Positions 51,069 through 62,010 are shown, counted from the stretch's first letter. The stretch is DNA of 64,000 nt from Fibrobacter succinogenes (GCA_902800345.1 CADCDO010000001.1:62001-126000), one strand, 5' to 3'. A program made the numbers and translations. Notes: generated by a model from the letters alone, not told the origin.

Positions 51069-54000
51069 ATGCTGTACCTGAAATTTGCGCTGAACCTCGA
51101 AAACCTCGCCGACGAACTGATTGAAGCCATATCCAAAGCATGGACAAATCCCTTTGAAGCCCCGGCGATTCTGTTCCCGGACCCGAAACTAGAGCAATGG
51201 TTCAGGCTCAAATGGGTGCAGAAAAAGAAATCACTCCTCGGTTTCAATTCCATGATGATCGACCGCTTTCTCATGGAAATTCTCATCGGAGACAATCTCC
51301 ATAAAAAAAAGCTGAACGCCGACATGTTGAGGAACGTCATTCTTGCGTACCTCGCCAAAGAGAAAGACGGCGTCCCGAATTACATGCTGATGGACGACGA
51401 AGTCAAACGCTATTTGGTCGTCGATGGCAAACTTGACGAGACGCATCTTTTTGATTTTGCAAGCAAGATGGCTTCGCTATTTTTGGAATACGAAACCAGC
51501 AGACCGAGCAACTTTATCCAAAACATTGACGGAAAATCTGCGCCCGGCATTCTCGACAAGTGGAAACAAGGAAAATTGGACACATTTTTCGGACTTGCAA
51601 ATCACGAAATTTCAAGACGCGAAGCATGGCAACGCGATTTGTATTCCGCCATTTTCCACGCGCACAACGGCAAACCCTCGCTGCTTTCCGAAGTATTCGA
51701 AAACGAAGCCAAACGCAAGAACGGAGAACGCACGGAATACTTGACAATTCCATACTTGTACAGCGCATGCCATGACAAAGAGGGCAATGTCCGGTTCCAT
51801 ACGGAACGCATCGGCAATACGCCATTGTTCATTTTCGGACTTGGCGGCATGGGACAGTTCTACCGCGTCATATTGCAAAAGTACGCCGAGACGCACGACG
51901 TTTTTGCTTACATACAAAACCCCTGTATGGAATTCTGGGAAGACGCGACAACGATTCATACGCAAGACGCAACCATCCACAGGAACTGGGTTTCACGCAA
52001 CGGTCAATGGAGCGACAATTCCGGGAGTATTGACAATGTTCGCAAAAAAATGTCTATCGATATTTATGACATTGGAGAAAACAACGATGTAGATGACATC
52101 CCGGAATACACCAACGAAGAAGCGCAGTCCGAAAATACGTTGCTTTGCAATTGGGGAAAATCTGGACGCGACAATATCAAGCTCTGGTGCCAAGCAGCCA
52201 ATTACGATTTCGATTTCAGGACAAGCAACGAAATCCGTGACGCGAGCAATCTCCCGCACGATACGCTTTTGCATAAAGTGCAATACGCCATAGCAAACCG
52301 CATCAATACATTACCGGACTTTAGCGCAAGCGATTGCAAGGAACATGATTTTAGTTTAGATGTCACCGCTGCGCCGACCAAGATTCGCGAAGTCGAAGCA
52401 TTGCACACGTCCATCTGCAAGCTCATGCAACAAGGCGCCCGCGTCAACGACATTCTCGTGGTATCGCCAGCTTTAGACGATTACCGCACTGCCATCAAGA
52501 CGATTTTCGACCAGACGCCCGAGCGCAAAAAATACGCAAGCGAAAACGAAAAGGACGGATTTTTACACATTCCATTTGCCATTGTCGATTCACCCGCCAG
52601 AAGTTCGCAGACCGAAAACATCTTGGAAAATTTGTTTACGATTCTCGAACAAGGAACCATCACTCGCCCCACATTCTTTGCGTTGTTGCGTAACCCGGTC
52701 GTGCAGCAAACGCGACACATATCTGAAGACGACGTGAGCAAATGGGAAAGCTGGATCGAAGGCACAAACGTCTATCGAGACCGCGAACGCAAAAAAGACG
52801 ACTGGCTCGGTGGCGTTCGCCGATTGCTTCTTGCGAAAATGACAAAAAATCCCGTCGAGATTTTCCACGAGAACTCAAGCGAAACGCTGATGCCATATGC
52901 GGACATGGCGACAAGCGACAACAGATCTCTCTGCAAGTTTGTAGATTGCATCGAAACACTCCAAAAGTGGATGGAATTTGCAGGTTGTGAATCTTCGAAT
53001 CCAAGGAAGGTCGTTGACCTCGACAAACTCAGCGATTTCATCAGCGAATGGCTCATCATGTCTGGCGCACCCGAAGGCTTCGCCAGCGAAACAATTATCG
53101 TCAATAACGTGATGCAGGCAATCGAAGGTCTCCGCAACCAGATGGACGCCGGGCTCGAAAGTATTTCGTGGAAAGTCGTCAAACAGACGCTCCTCACCGC
53201 TGCGCAATCGTCAGCATACAGTTGCGGAACGCTGTTCGTCAACGGCATCACGTTCATGAACTTTATCCCGAACCGCATTATCCCTGTAAAGCATTTGTTC
53301 TTTATCGGTGGCGATTCCATGAACTTCCCGGGTGCAAAACAGCACAACACGCTCGACCTCCGCAAATCTTGCCGCCCGTGGCCGGGCGACGATTCCCCCA
53401 TTGCCAAAAGGCGTTATGCGTTTCTCTGCCAGCTCATGAGCACCAGCGAAAGTTTCCACGTGAGCTACGTGAATCAGGACATCCGCAAGGACGCGGAACT
53501 TTACCCGACATCCGTTGTTAATGACATTCGAAAGTTTTTGATTCATGCTGTGGGTTGCGATAAGAACTGCGCACCCGCCGAAAAAATCGGTCAATCCGAG
53601 GCATGGCCCGAAAATAAAATTTCGCTCGACGAAACACGCCATTTCGATGAATTGTTCACGCAAAAAAGCCTCCGCAACAAGCGCGCATTCTTGAACATGA
53701 TGCAAGACGGTTTTGCGCACGTCAATCCAAAAACTGGAGCCATGCAAAGCGCTACAGAGGACATCGCTGTTAAATTGCCCGAACGCGTACCGCTGTACAT
53801 GCTGAGTGATTTCTTGAAAGATCCTTTTGAATTCCGCATCAGCCAAATGCTCGCATCCTCCGACTCCGACGATCCCGAAAAACAACTGTTCGAACCCATC
53901 CATTTCGACACATTGCAGAAAAGTTCGCTCCTCAAGATGATGGTTGCCGCAGAACTTTCGCATAAGTCCGATGAACTCGAAAAATTCAAGAAAGAATCCA

Positions 54001-54773
54001 CGCTCAAGGGATACATGCCCGATGGCATTTTCGGAGCTAAACTGCTTGCAGAACTGGAAACGAGCAAGGCGCAAATTCTTGCGCAGATGGGCAATTCGCT
54101 CACAAAAGAAATCAAGGAATCCTGGAGTTACAAAGCCAAAATTCAGGACATCCAACTCAGCCGCGAAAACATGGGCAAATGGACGCTTTCAGGAACGCTC
54201 GACTGGAGCGATAACGCGGATCTTGATAAAATCACGAAAATGGCATCCGTATCGTCTTCCGACAAAAATCCAAATTTGGACAAGTTCCTGCCCTCTTACG
54301 TCAAGGCACTCGCCGTCATTGCACAAAGGTCAAACGCCCCCGAGAAAGAACAAACGATTAAGCTTTTTATTTACAACGGCGACCTTTCAAAAGAAGCCTC
54401 TAGCGCAACAGTTTCCATGACACCGCACAAGGCAAATAAAATCTTGCAGGATATTTACACCGCCGCATTCGGCAACGAGACTCAACTTCCTTACTCCAAG
54501 GCGGTTCCCGCAAGTTTGCTAGACGCATCGAGCATCATCAACATCCGTGCGTTCAAGGATAAACTCTTAACAGAATCTTGGAAATACTTTGACAAGAAAA
54601 CACTTTTCGACCCCATCACGGACGTCGGATTCGAGGCGAGCAACTTTACAAACCAATGGAAAGATGCAACAAAAAAGATGCGCGCGCTCATGCAATTTTC
54701 TATAGACGAAAATGCAAAACCCAAGGCAACCGAAACTACGGCAAGTAAAACGACAAAGAAGAGGAAGGCATAA
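51069..54773 (+). CDS. recC: Exodeoxyribonuclease V gamma subunit RecC
   Basis: 1234 aa from the ATG at 51069 (MLYLKFALNLENLADELIEA); an ATG at 51000 gives a 23-residue extension of poor look. The N-terminal region (AILFPDPKLEQWFRLKW, then GFNSMMIDRFLMEI) matches RecC. RecC is an inactivated helicase-like protein that splits the duplex and reads Chi. It is followed by recB 2 bp later and recD 1 bp after recB, so this is a complete recCBD operon. A Lys-rich C-tail (TTKKRKA) ends the protein. Confidence 0.92.
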   Translation: MLYLKFALNLENLADELIEAISKAWTNPFEAPAILFPDPKLEQWFRLKWVQKKKSLLGFNSMMIDRFLMEILIGDNLHKKKLNADMLRNVILAYLAKEKDGVPNYMLMDDEVKRYLVVDGKLDETHLFDFASKMASLFLEYETSRPSNFIQNIDGKSAPGILDKWKQGKLDTFFGLANHEISRREAWQRDLYSAIFHAHNGKPSLLSEVFENEAKRKNGERTEYLTIPYLYSACHDKEGNVRFHTERIGNTPLFIFGLGGMGQFYRVILQKYAETHDVFAYIQNPCMEFWEDATTIHTQDATIHRNWVSRNGQWSDNSGSIDNVRKKMSIDIYDIGENNDVDDIPEYTNEEAQSENTLLCNWGKSGRDNIKLWCQAANYDFDFRTSNEIRDASNLPHDTLLHKVQYAIANRINTLPDFSASDCKEHDFSLDVTAAPTKIREVEALHTSICKLMQQGARVNDILVVSPALDDYRTAIKTIFDQTPERKKYASENEKDGFLHIPFAIVDSPARSSQTENILENLFTILEQGTITRPTFFALLRNPVVQQTRHISEDDVSKWESWIEGTNVYRDRERKKDDWLGGVRRLLLAKMTKNPVEIFHENSSETLMPYADMATSDNRSLCKFVDCIETLQKWMEFAGCESSNPRKVVDLDKLSDFISEWLIMSGAPEGFASETIIVNNVMQAIEGLRNQMDAGLESISWKVVKQTLLTAAQSSAYSCGTLFVNGITFMNFIPNRIIPVKHLFFIGGDSMNFPGAKQHNTLDLRKSCRPWPGDDSPIAKRRYAFLCQLMSTSESFHVSYVNQDIRKDAELYPTSVVNDIRKFLIHAVGCDKNCAPAEKIGQSEAWPENKISLDETRHFDELFTQKSLRNKRAFLNMMQDGFAHVNPKTGAMQSATEDIAVKLPERVPLYMLSDFLKDPFEFRISQMLASSDSDDPEKQLFEPIHFDTLQKSSLLKMMVAAELSHKSDELEKFKKESTLKGYMPDGIFGAKLLAELETSKAQILAQMGNSLTKEIKESWSYKAKIQDIQLSRENMGKWTLSGTLDWSDNADLDKITKMASVSSSDKNPNLDKFLPSYVKALAVIAQRSNAPEKEQTIKLFIYNGDLSKEASSATVSMTPHKANKILQDIYTAAFGNETQLPYSKAVPASLLDASSIINIRAFKDKLLTESWKYFDKKTLFDPITDVGFEASNFTNQWKDATKKMRALMQFSIDENAKPKATETTASKTTKKRKA

Positions 54774-54775
54774 TC

Positions 54776-57700
54776 ATGGAAAATTTCAGTCTCCAAAAAT
54801 TCGACCCTTCCCAAAGCCTTTTCATTGAAGCTTCCGCAGGCACCGGAAAAACATACACCATCCAGCTGATGGTCGCAAAACTCATCAGTCTTGGCACACC
54901 GCTCAAAAAAATTCTCATCGTCACCTACACCGAAAAAGCGGCAGGAGAATTGAAAGACCGCATTCGTAAAAAAATCGACGAAGTTCTCGTCAGCAAAAAA
55001 CTCGACAAGAGCGACGCATCTGAAAAAGAACTCGACAACGCAACACTTGCACTTTTTTCCAAAGCGTATCAGGATGTCGATAACGCCGCGATTTTCACCA
55101 TCCACTCGTTCTGCCAAAAAGCGCTAAAAGAATACGCCTACGATGCGGGTAGGCCTTTTGACATGTCAATGATAGACGATGCCGAAGTCGAAAATCTCAT
55201 TGAACAATTTATTCGAGACAAGTGGTGCGAAAATCCCGATTTTCAATTTTTGCTCAAGCTTGATTCCGCAAGACTCCTCACTAATAAAATCATCAACGGC
55301 CTTAAAAGCATCACAAACATTTACAAAGGGCGCGAAGGCAATCACGAAATTATCCCGCTCGACAAACCTGATGAAATTAAAGTCGGCGACACCATTTTAA
55401 GCAATGAAGACCTGCACACAATTGCCGCCGCACGCACACTTGACGACATCCTCGCCATTCCTACATTCAATAACGCTTTCGCCACACTCGAAAAGTATCC
55501 GTCCGAAAAATTCAGCAAGACATCTAAAAACTATATCGCTGATTTTTTGAACACGCTCAAGCTTTGGGTGAAAGGCATCTCGCTCTATTCGGGCGTTTCA
55601 TTCAAAGATTGTGAATTTATCAGAACCAGCTGGCCTTGCGATGCTTACGAAGCTTTTATCACCTTCAAAACCTTAAAAGATTTAGTCGGTTCCATCAACG
55701 GTATTCTGCTCAACAATTTTTTAATCGCGCAAGCACCCACCGTTTTCGAAGAATGGCAAGCGTACAAGACCGAAATGAAATACCAATCGTTCAACGACAT
55801 GATCCTTTCGGTACACCGCGCATCACTCGACACAAGCAAAGGCGATTCACTGCTCAAGACGCGCCTCCGAGCGCAATACGCATACGCCATCATCGACGAA
55901 TTCCAAGACACGAACCAGTTACAATGGGATATTTTCAGCAACGTTTTCGAGAAAATTTTTGTTGTCGGCGACCCGAAACAATCCATCTACAGCTTCCAAA
56001 GTGCCGATGTAAACGTCTATCAAAAAGCGATTCACGAAATCAATAACGGCATGTCGTTGCAGACAAATTTTAGGTCTACGACAGGAATCATCAACGCTTG
56101 CAATAAACTTTTTGAAGGTGACTTTTTCACGCCCAACGAAGGCGCATCCAAGCTCGTCGATTTCGAGCACTCGCTCCCGCCACAAAATACATCGCAAGTC
56201 AAGGCTCCCCCGCAAATCAACGGCAAAGAAGCTTCACCAATTTGGATCAGCGAAGAAGACATCAACGAAGTGGACTTTGCACGAGCCGCCGTAAAAAAAA
56301 TTGTCGATTGGTGTACTTTTGTCGATGACAAAAAAACAGTCCTGCAGGTATTCGATAAAAAAGACTGCACCAAATACAGGAACGTCACCTTCAAGGACTT
56401 CGCCGTTCTCGCCCGCAGCCGAAGCGAAATGGAATCCATCGAAGAAGCCATGCGCTCCGCAGGCGTCCCGTTCAGCCGCTACAAAGACGGCAATTTGTTC
56501 AGTTGTCGCGAATGCGCCGAATGGATTGCCATTTTCAAGGCCATCGATGCACCCGATTTTTCGGCATGGAACAGGCGCCTTTTGAGCGAAGCTCTCATCA
56601 CGGACTTTTTCAGAATTGCGCATCAAGACATCCACTACGCCGAAAGCACAGCATTCGACGACCCGAACAATCCTGTCCGCCAACAACTAAACGTTTGGCG
56701 CGAACTTTCCCAAAAGCGCCGTTACGCAGAAATGCTCGAACGCATTTACAGCGATACGCAAGTCGAAGAACGCTTGACCGAAATTTCAAGATTGCAAAAC
56801 CTGGCAAGGCTCCGCCAAATAGGCAATTACGCCATCGAATACCTCTACAATCACAACTGTTCCATCGAAGACCTTGTGCGCCATTTAGAAGCGCTCGCGA
56901 ACTACAACGATGACGCCGATGACGAAGACGGCAACCTTGTCGAGAAAAGCAGCGATTACGACGCCGTGCAGGTCATGACCATCCACGCCTCCAAAGGTCT
57001 CGAATTCCCCGTCGTGATTTCCGTCGCCGGATTCAAAGGCAAAAGACCGGGAACAGGCCCGTTCCTTTATCATAACCATGACGAAATCCGCCTCGGATTC
57101 AGCGAGCAGGCCAAAAGTACACGCGAAAGCGAAGAACTCGAAGAATGGAAACGACTTTTTTACGTCGATTTTACACGCGCCTCGTCCATCCTGATGTTGC
57201 CCCGTTACGAAAAATGGAAGAACGCCAAAGGCGTCAAGCCCGAATATAGATTCCTCGCAAGCTCCATCAATGCACTAATCGAAAATGCACCGGAGCTGAC
57301 GGTGAAATTATTAAAGGATGACGAATGGAATCCGCAACAGTTAAGCGAAACTGTCAGGGAACGCATCCTCAAGCCGTTCAACGCCCTTTCAGGAATCGGA
57401 AATGCGCTAAGCAGCGAAGAAATTACAAATAACATCATAGCACAAAAATGCGCGATGGCAAGTTTGCAACAAAAACTCGCCGATGCAAGCATTATGCAGT
57501 ACTCGTACAGTTCTCTTTCTGGCAAAGCAGATTCTCTAGTCGACACCGATGCCGGAGACCGTTTAAACCCGGACGGCGAAGAGATGGCAACAGCACGCAG
57601 CGCTACGGTAAAAATCAGTGACATCGATACCGCCGCACTCAATTGCACCATTGCAGCAGACGAAGCACTCGATTACCAGACTCACCTGAACGAAACCGCC

Positions 57701-58576
57701 AAGCGCTTCCCGCGCGGTTCACACGCCGGCAACGCACTCCACCGCATTTTCGAACGCACGAAATTCCAGCAGTTCGGCCAGGACCTCAAAACGCTCGAAG
57801 ACGCACTCAATGATTCGCAAACAAAAAACGTCATCGAAGAAGAATTCAAGCGCGAGTCGCTCCCCATCTGGAATCATCGAGACACATGGATCGACATCGC
57901 CACGCGTTATCAGTGGAATACGCTCAACGCAAGGCTCCCGGTCATCACAGGCTGTTTGACAACGCCACAAACATTCGCGCTCGTCGACATTCCGCTTAGC
58001 GACCATAAACCCGAATTGCAATTCAACCAGAACGCCAGCGACGAAATCGACGATGCTAACGAGATGCTCGCACTTGCCGAAAACGATGCGTACAACGAGG
58101 AGCCCGTGGATTCTGGAAATTGCACAAGCAATGCAAGACGTGCCGACAGCGACCTTCTCAAACGTTTCTGCAAGGGCTTTATCGACTTGCTGTTCGTCCG
58201 CACCGTGAACGGCCAAAAACGCTATTCCATTCTCGACTGGAAATCGGACATGCTTGAAAACAACACCTACACGCCCGAAGCGCTCAAGGAAAAAGTCGAT
58301 AACGACTATTCCATCCAGCGCGTACTTTACAGCTATTGCCTAATCCAATGGCTCAAGCAGTTCTATGGCAAAGGCACTCCCGAAAACTTGAGCGAACCGA
58401 AAATTTTCGAACAACATTTTGGCGGCATCTATTACGCATTCATTCGCGGCACCGAAGGCGGAACGCCCAAAGGCATTTACGCACAGACGTGGAAAAGCTT
58501 TGACGACCTCAAATCCGCCTACAAAAAAATCAAGGAACTGATGAGCAAGCCCTCCCACATCAAGGAGGAAATCTAG
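54776..58576 (+). CDS. recB: Exodeoxyribonuclease V beta subunit RecB
   Basis: 1266 aa. UvrD-type helicase motifs: ASAGTGKTYTIQLM near 20-35 (Walker A), IIDEFQDTNQLQWDI near 370 (motif II), and MTIHASKGLEFPVVI (motif V region). The last quarter carries the RecB nuclease with GNALHRIFER, FCKGFIDLLFVR and ILDWKSD (Asp and Lys of the PD-(D/E)XK core near 1155). It unwinds and cuts DNA ends with RecC and RecD. GAGGAAGG lies upstream of the ATG and the gap to recC is 2 bp. Confidence 0.95.
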   Translation: MENFSLQKFDPSQSLFIEASAGTGKTYTIQLMVAKLISLGTPLKKILIVTYTEKAAGELKDRIRKKIDEVLVSKKLDKSDASEKELDNATLALFSKAYQDVDNAAIFTIHSFCQKALKEYAYDAGRPFDMSMIDDAEVENLIEQFIRDKWCENPDFQFLLKLDSARLLTNKIINGLKSITNIYKGREGNHEIIPLDKPDEIKVGDTILSNEDLHTIAAARTLDDILAIPTFNNAFATLEKYPSEKFSKTSKNYIADFLNTLKLWVKGISLYSGVSFKDCEFIRTSWPCDAYEAFITFKTLKDLVGSINGILLNNFLIAQAPTVFEEWQAYKTEMKYQSFNDMILSVHRASLDTSKGDSLLKTRLRAQYAYAIIDEFQDTNQLQWDIFSNVFEKIFVVGDPKQSIYSFQSADVNVYQKAIHEINNGMSLQTNFRSTTGIINACNKLFEGDFFTPNEGASKLVDFEHSLPPQNTSQVKAPPQINGKEASPIWISEEDINEVDFARAAVKKIVDWCTFVDDKKTVLQVFDKKDCTKYRNVTFKDFAVLARSRSEMESIEEAMRSAGVPFSRYKDGNLFSCRECAEWIAIFKAIDAPDFSAWNRRLLSEALITDFFRIAHQDIHYAESTAFDDPNNPVRQQLNVWRELSQKRRYAEMLERIYSDTQVEERLTEISRLQNLARLRQIGNYAIEYLYNHNCSIEDLVRHLEALANYNDDADDEDGNLVEKSSDYDAVQVMTIHASKGLEFPVVISVAGFKGKRPGTGPFLYHNHDEIRLGFSEQAKSTRESEELEEWKRLFYVDFTRASSILMLPRYEKWKNAKGVKPEYRFLASSINALIENAPELTVKLLKDDEWNPQQLSETVRERILKPFNALSGIGNALSSEEITNNIIAQKCAMASLQQKLADASIMQYSYSSLSGKADSLVDTDAGDRLNPDGEEMATARSATVKISDIDTAALNCTIAADEALDYQTHLNETAKRFPRGSHAGNALHRIFERTKFQQFGQDLKTLEDALNDSQTKNVIEEEFKRESLPIWNHRDTWIDIATRYQWNTLNARLPVITGCLTTPQTFALVDIPLSDHKPELQFNQNASDEIDDANEMLALAENDAYNEEPVDSGNCTSNARRADSDLLKRFCKGFIDLLFVRTVNGQKRYSILDWKSDMLENNTYTPEALKEKVDNDYSIQRVLYSYCLIQWLKQFYGKGTPENLSEPKIFEQHFGGIYYAFIRGTEGGTPKGIYAQTWKSFDDLKSAYKKIKELMSKPSHIKEEI

Positions 58577-58577
58577 A

Positions 58578-60698
58578 ATGGACAAAATAATTCTCGCCAC
58601 CGAATCGATTGACGAATTCATCGACGCCCTCATCGAAATGCGCGGGCTCGTTCCGCTCGACAAACATCTACTCCACCTGCTTTTTCAAATCAAGAACGAC
58701 ATTCCGCTCCAGACGCAAAAGTTCCTGACGCTCTGCCTCTCGCTCCTCGACGACGGCAACACGCGCGTACCACTAGACGCAACGCAATTTGCAGACATGT
58801 GGAACCGCAAATGGAACGGCCTTGTGACGCTCCGCATCAGCACCGTCGACGAAGACATTGACGAAAGTTCATTCGCAAGCGCATCCGACTTCGCAAGCAT
58901 CATCAACGAAGGCTCCCAAGATATCTTGGCAAACGATTTTTCTGCCATCACCGAAACCCGCGATACAGACATCGAATCCACCGAAGACGATTTAGGAAAA
59001 CCGTTCGTCCTCGCCAAGCGCCCGAACGGCTCGCACCTCTATTTCACCAAGCATTTCGATGCCAAATGCGTCATCGAGAAATCTGCGAAGAATTTATTCA
59101 AAAACGGATGTACGCCAAGTAACGAACAAATTGCACAGTGCACCAAAAACATAGCCGACATCTGCAAACCGCTCGCCAACAGTAAACCATTTCTCATCAA
59201 GAAGCGTCAAGCCGAAGCCATCATCCGCGGGCAAACCGAAAACCTCGTCATCACCGGCGGCCCGGGCACCGGCAAGACGACCGTCGTTCTCTACATTCTG
59301 TGGAACCTGCTCGCAAGCCACAACGAAATGCTCGACTGGAACATCTATCTCGCCGCACCGAGCGGCAAAGCCGCCGACCGCATGCGCGAAAGCCTTATCG
59401 ACGGACTCTCGAGAATCAGAGACGAACAAAAGAACGGCGACAACGAACGCATTTTCCGCAAGCTGAACGAACTCGAAAGCAGCACCATACACCGCCTGCT
59501 CCGATTCTCCAAAAGCAAAGGCGGCTTCATGTTCAATCACGAAGAGCAATTCCCCAAGAATTCCATCTTCGTCATTGACGAAGCAAGCATGATCGACATC
59601 GAAATGTTCGCCGCGCTCCTCGAAGCCATCCCCGAAGGCGCACGCATTTTCATTCTCGGCGACCCGTTCCAGCTTCCCTCCGTCGATTCCGGCGCCGTCC
59701 TCGGCGAAATCCTCAAAGTACAATCCGACAAAAATTTTTCAGTCAAGCTCAACGAATCCAACCGCTTTGACGACCGCTCGAGCATAGGCAAACTCGCAAG
59801 CGAAATCAAAGAAGTTGCCGAAACAAAAGACAACACCAAGTTCGTTCCGCACAAGTTTACAAGCAGCGATACCTCCAACGACATCGCAAACGAAATTACC
59901 ACAACCTTCAAGGATAAAGTCTTCTACAGGAAACTCGAAACCGGCAATACGCCCCTCTCCAAAAAAGAAGAAGACAAACGCATCGAAACATTCATTGCCG
60001 AATGGTCCCGCGATTTCGCCAAACTCCCCGAGTTAGCCGAAAACATTCATCCAGAGCGCACCGGCACCGAAACCGATGACCCTGAACACCGCGAAACCGC
60101 CCGCCGCAACGCAATCTGGCAACTCTCGTTGACAAAACGGATCCTCTGCGCCGAACGCCGCGGCCTCCGCGGAATTGAAAACATCAACAAAAAAGTTTGC
60201 AGCAAAATAAAAAACCTTTGGCGCATACAAAATAAAAAACAAGGCAAGAACATCCAACGGGACGACTCCGGCTACTTTCCCGGACAACTTCTCATCATCA
60301 CCAAGAACCAGGAAATGTTCAAGCTCTACAACGGCGACACCGGAATCGTCGTCTTCGACGGCAACACCCCCTGCCTCATGCTAAAAAAAGCGCCACCACA
60401 AACAAACAATGGCAGCGCAAAAACCCGTGACGACTTTGTCTTCTATCCGCTCTCCGTCCTCCCCGAAGATTCCATCACCACCGCGTTCGCCATCACCATC
60501 CACAAATCCCAAGGCTCCGAGTACAAACATGTCACCATGTTCCTGCCCACAAAAATCGGACACCCGCTCCTCACAAACCAAATAATTTACACAGGCATCA
60601 CCCGCGCCAAGGAAAGCGTCACCATCATCGCAAATGACGACATTTTCAAAGCCGCCGTGACCACCGTCAGCGAGCGCAACACCGGAATTTCGCTATAG
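58578..60698 (+). CDS. recD: Exodeoxyribonuclease V alpha subunit RecD
   Basis: 706 aa, within the RecD range. Walker A is GGPGTGKTT near 227, Walker B is IFVIDEASMID, and GDPFQLPSVDSGAVL and the C-terminal AFAITIHKSQGSEY are the SF1 motifs of RecD. It is the fast 5'-3' helicase of RecBCD. AAGGAGG stands just before the ATG, which is 1 bp after the recB stop. A charged insert (about 405-475, rich in Lys/Asp/Thr) lies between conserved blocks. Confidence 0.95.
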   Translation: MDKIILATESIDEFIDALIEMRGLVPLDKHLLHLLFQIKNDIPLQTQKFLTLCLSLLDDGNTRVPLDATQFADMWNRKWNGLVTLRISTVDEDIDESSFASASDFASIINEGSQDILANDFSAITETRDTDIESTEDDLGKPFVLAKRPNGSHLYFTKHFDAKCVIEKSAKNLFKNGCTPSNEQIAQCTKNIADICKPLANSKPFLIKKRQAEAIIRGQTENLVITGGPGTGKTTVVLYILWNLLASHNEMLDWNIYLAAPSGKAADRMRESLIDGLSRIRDEQKNGDNERIFRKLNELESSTIHRLLRFSKSKGGFMFNHEEQFPKNSIFVIDEASMIDIEMFAALLEAIPEGARIFILGDPFQLPSVDSGAVLGEILKVQSDKNFSVKLNESNRFDDRSSIGKLASEIKEVAETKDNTKFVPHKFTSSDTSNDIANEITTTFKDKVFYRKLETGNTPLSKKEEDKRIETFIAEWSRDFAKLPELAENIHPERTGTETDDPEHRETARRNAIWQLSLTKRILCAERRGLRGIENINKKVCSKIKNLWRIQNKKQGKNIQRDDSGYFPGQLLIITKNQEMFKLYNGDTGIVVFDGNTPCLMLKKAPPQTNNGSAKTRDDFVFYPLSVLPEDSITTAFAITIHKSQGSEYKHVTMFLPTKIGHPLLTNQIIYTGITRAKESVTIIANDDIFKAAVTTVSERNTGISL

Positions 60699-60710
60699 TT
60701 TTGATTTCTT

Positions 60711-60739
60711 TTGTTCCCACGAGCACTTTTCTGTATATA
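60711..60739 (+). promoter_or_regulatory. Candidate sigma-70 promoter for the 60774 gene
   Basis: TTGTTC (60711-60716) and TATATA (60734-60739) are 17 bp apart, 35 bp before the start at 60774, and GGAAGG lies just before that ATG. The position fits a separate promoter inside the gap after recD. Confidence 0.4.
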
Positions 60740-60773
60740 TTTAAGTAAGAAATAAATAAACAAAGGAAGGATC

Positions 60774-61478
60774 ATGGCAACAATTAAAGAACTCAAAGAA
60801 AATGGCGCCCCCCGTTTTAAAGTCCCGGGCAAAGATGCAATCTACGATGCGTTCGACCAGTTCCTCGCGGAGAACTTCCTCGGCGAAAACGTCCAGACAA
60901 TCGCCCCCGCACCGACCAACGGTGCCGAATTCGCCCCGCAGGCCGTTGCACTCTATGAGCTCGCCAACACCACCAAAGGCAACGTCGGCCTCTGGAAAGC
61001 AGGCACCGGCACCTCTTCCAAAAATTGGGACATGAGTTTTTTGCAGGGTATCCTGAACCAGTTCTCCACCCTCCCGGCCGCCACCCGCGGCAAAACCGTC
61101 TCCGAAATCAAGGAACAGCTCGAAGACTTCGCCTCCAAGAAGTTTGCCAAGAATCCCGCAAACGCACGCAACGGACTTTTGCACCTCTGCAACCCGAACA
61201 TTTACGCCCCGATTTACTCCTTTGCAGACAAACTCGCCATTTGTAAGGAACAATCCCGCCTGCTCGAAGACTTCAAACTTTCGAACCGATGGGACAGCGG
61301 CCTTTTGAAACTCAAAGTCTTCCGCAAAGACGGCTACGTCGCCATCCAGACAGACGAACAACTTTGCTGGATTTTTGACAAACTCGCAAACATGCACAAA
61401 ATCGAAGACGAAGAATTCGAAGTCTTCATGAAAAACTACTTCACCGCCCCGAAAAAATCTACAGCGAAGAAGAAGTAA
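60774..61478 (+). CDS. Protein of unknown function with basic C-tail
   Basis: 234 aa, no signal peptide or membrane segment. The tail (KKSTAKKK) is lysine-rich, suggesting nucleic-acid binding, but no fold is recognised. It is preceded by GGAAGG and a possible promoter (60711-60739), so it is probably transcribed apart from recD although it follows by only 75 bp. A repeat block and a strong terminator (61626-61653) follow. The codon use is like that of its neighbours, with many GCC, GAC and AAG codons, so it is probably a native, well-expressed gene. Confidence 0.75.
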   Translation: MATIKELKENGAPRFKVPGKDAIYDAFDQFLAENFLGENVQTIAPAPTNGAEFAPQAVALYELANTTKGNVGLWKAGTGTSSKNWDMSFLQGILNQFSTLPAATRGKTVSEIKEQLEDFASKKFAKNPANARNGLLHLCNPNIYAPIYSFADKLAICKEQSRLLEDFKLSNRWDSGLLKLKVFRKDGYVAIQTDEQLCWIFDKLANMHKIEDEEFEVFMKNYFTAPKKSTAKKK

Positions 61479-61497
61479 ACAAAGCGACACTCTACAC

Positions 61498-61620
61498 TCG
61501 TCACCCTGACGTACACACACTCGTCACCCTGAACAAAGTGAAGGGTCCAGTTATTTCTTGTCACCCCGAACTCGTCATCCTGACGACTGTAAGGAGGAAG
61601 GATCAAGTTACATTTCACAT
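61498..61620. repeat. Repeat block 3' of the 60774 gene
   Basis: Three partial copies of CTCGTCACCCTGA/CTCGTCATCCTGA occur with GAAGGGTCCAG and GAAGGATCAAG pieces, the same family as 7619-7693. It sits between the stop at 61478 and the terminator at 61626, so it is in the 3' untranslated RNA, like the repeats at 1074 and 10703. Confidence 0.65.
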
Positions 61621-61625
61621 ATAAC

Positions 61626-61653
61626 ATCGCCCACGGTTCCGTGGGCGATTTTT
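61626..61653 (+). terminator. Rho-independent terminator after the 60774 gene
   Basis: ATCGCCCACGG and CCGTGGGCGAT form an 11-bp stem around TT and are followed by a T-rich tail. It separates the recCBD side from the region holding the helicase. Confidence 0.9.
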
Positions 61654-62010
61654 ATTCCCTAAAACACTGATTTTTCATATTTTCTCCGGGCATCTCGACC
61701 ACCTTCGTTTTGAACTGTCGCAAAATTTGCGATAGTTGGGATATCCTTGAACTCCATTGTCAATAGGTTCGTGGTTAAAAAAGTCGTTGTCAAACGCCAA
61801 ATCGATATAAAAAATATCGAAAACCGGTTTGATGGGACGAAAATTGATGGGGAATGCCTTCCCCCTCTCCCTTAAAAGCACCCAAAACAGCCATAAAACT
61901 GCAAAATTCCGAAGAGTCAAAAAACGAGTATCGTCCTCTTATAAATACAAAGTGGAAAAAAATTTTTGGCCACACATATAAACAGTTAAGAAAGGCCCTA
62001 AGAGGTAATT
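61654..62010. other. AT-rich gap before the small ORF
   Basis: No gene is supported. A minus-strand frame of 81 codons with a TTG start is not convincing. A CGATAT/ATATCG hairpin lies near 61800, and a TATAAAT box is seen at about 61940, roughly 70 bp upstream of the small ORF start. Confidence 0.5.

Noticed and set aside
53211..54155. 314-codon minus-strand ORF opposite recC
   Set aside because: Shadow ORF; no domain and no ribosome site.
61675..61920. 81-codon minus-strand ORF in the gap before the small ORF
   Set aside because: TTG start without a clear ribosome site and no recognisable sequence; kept as gap.
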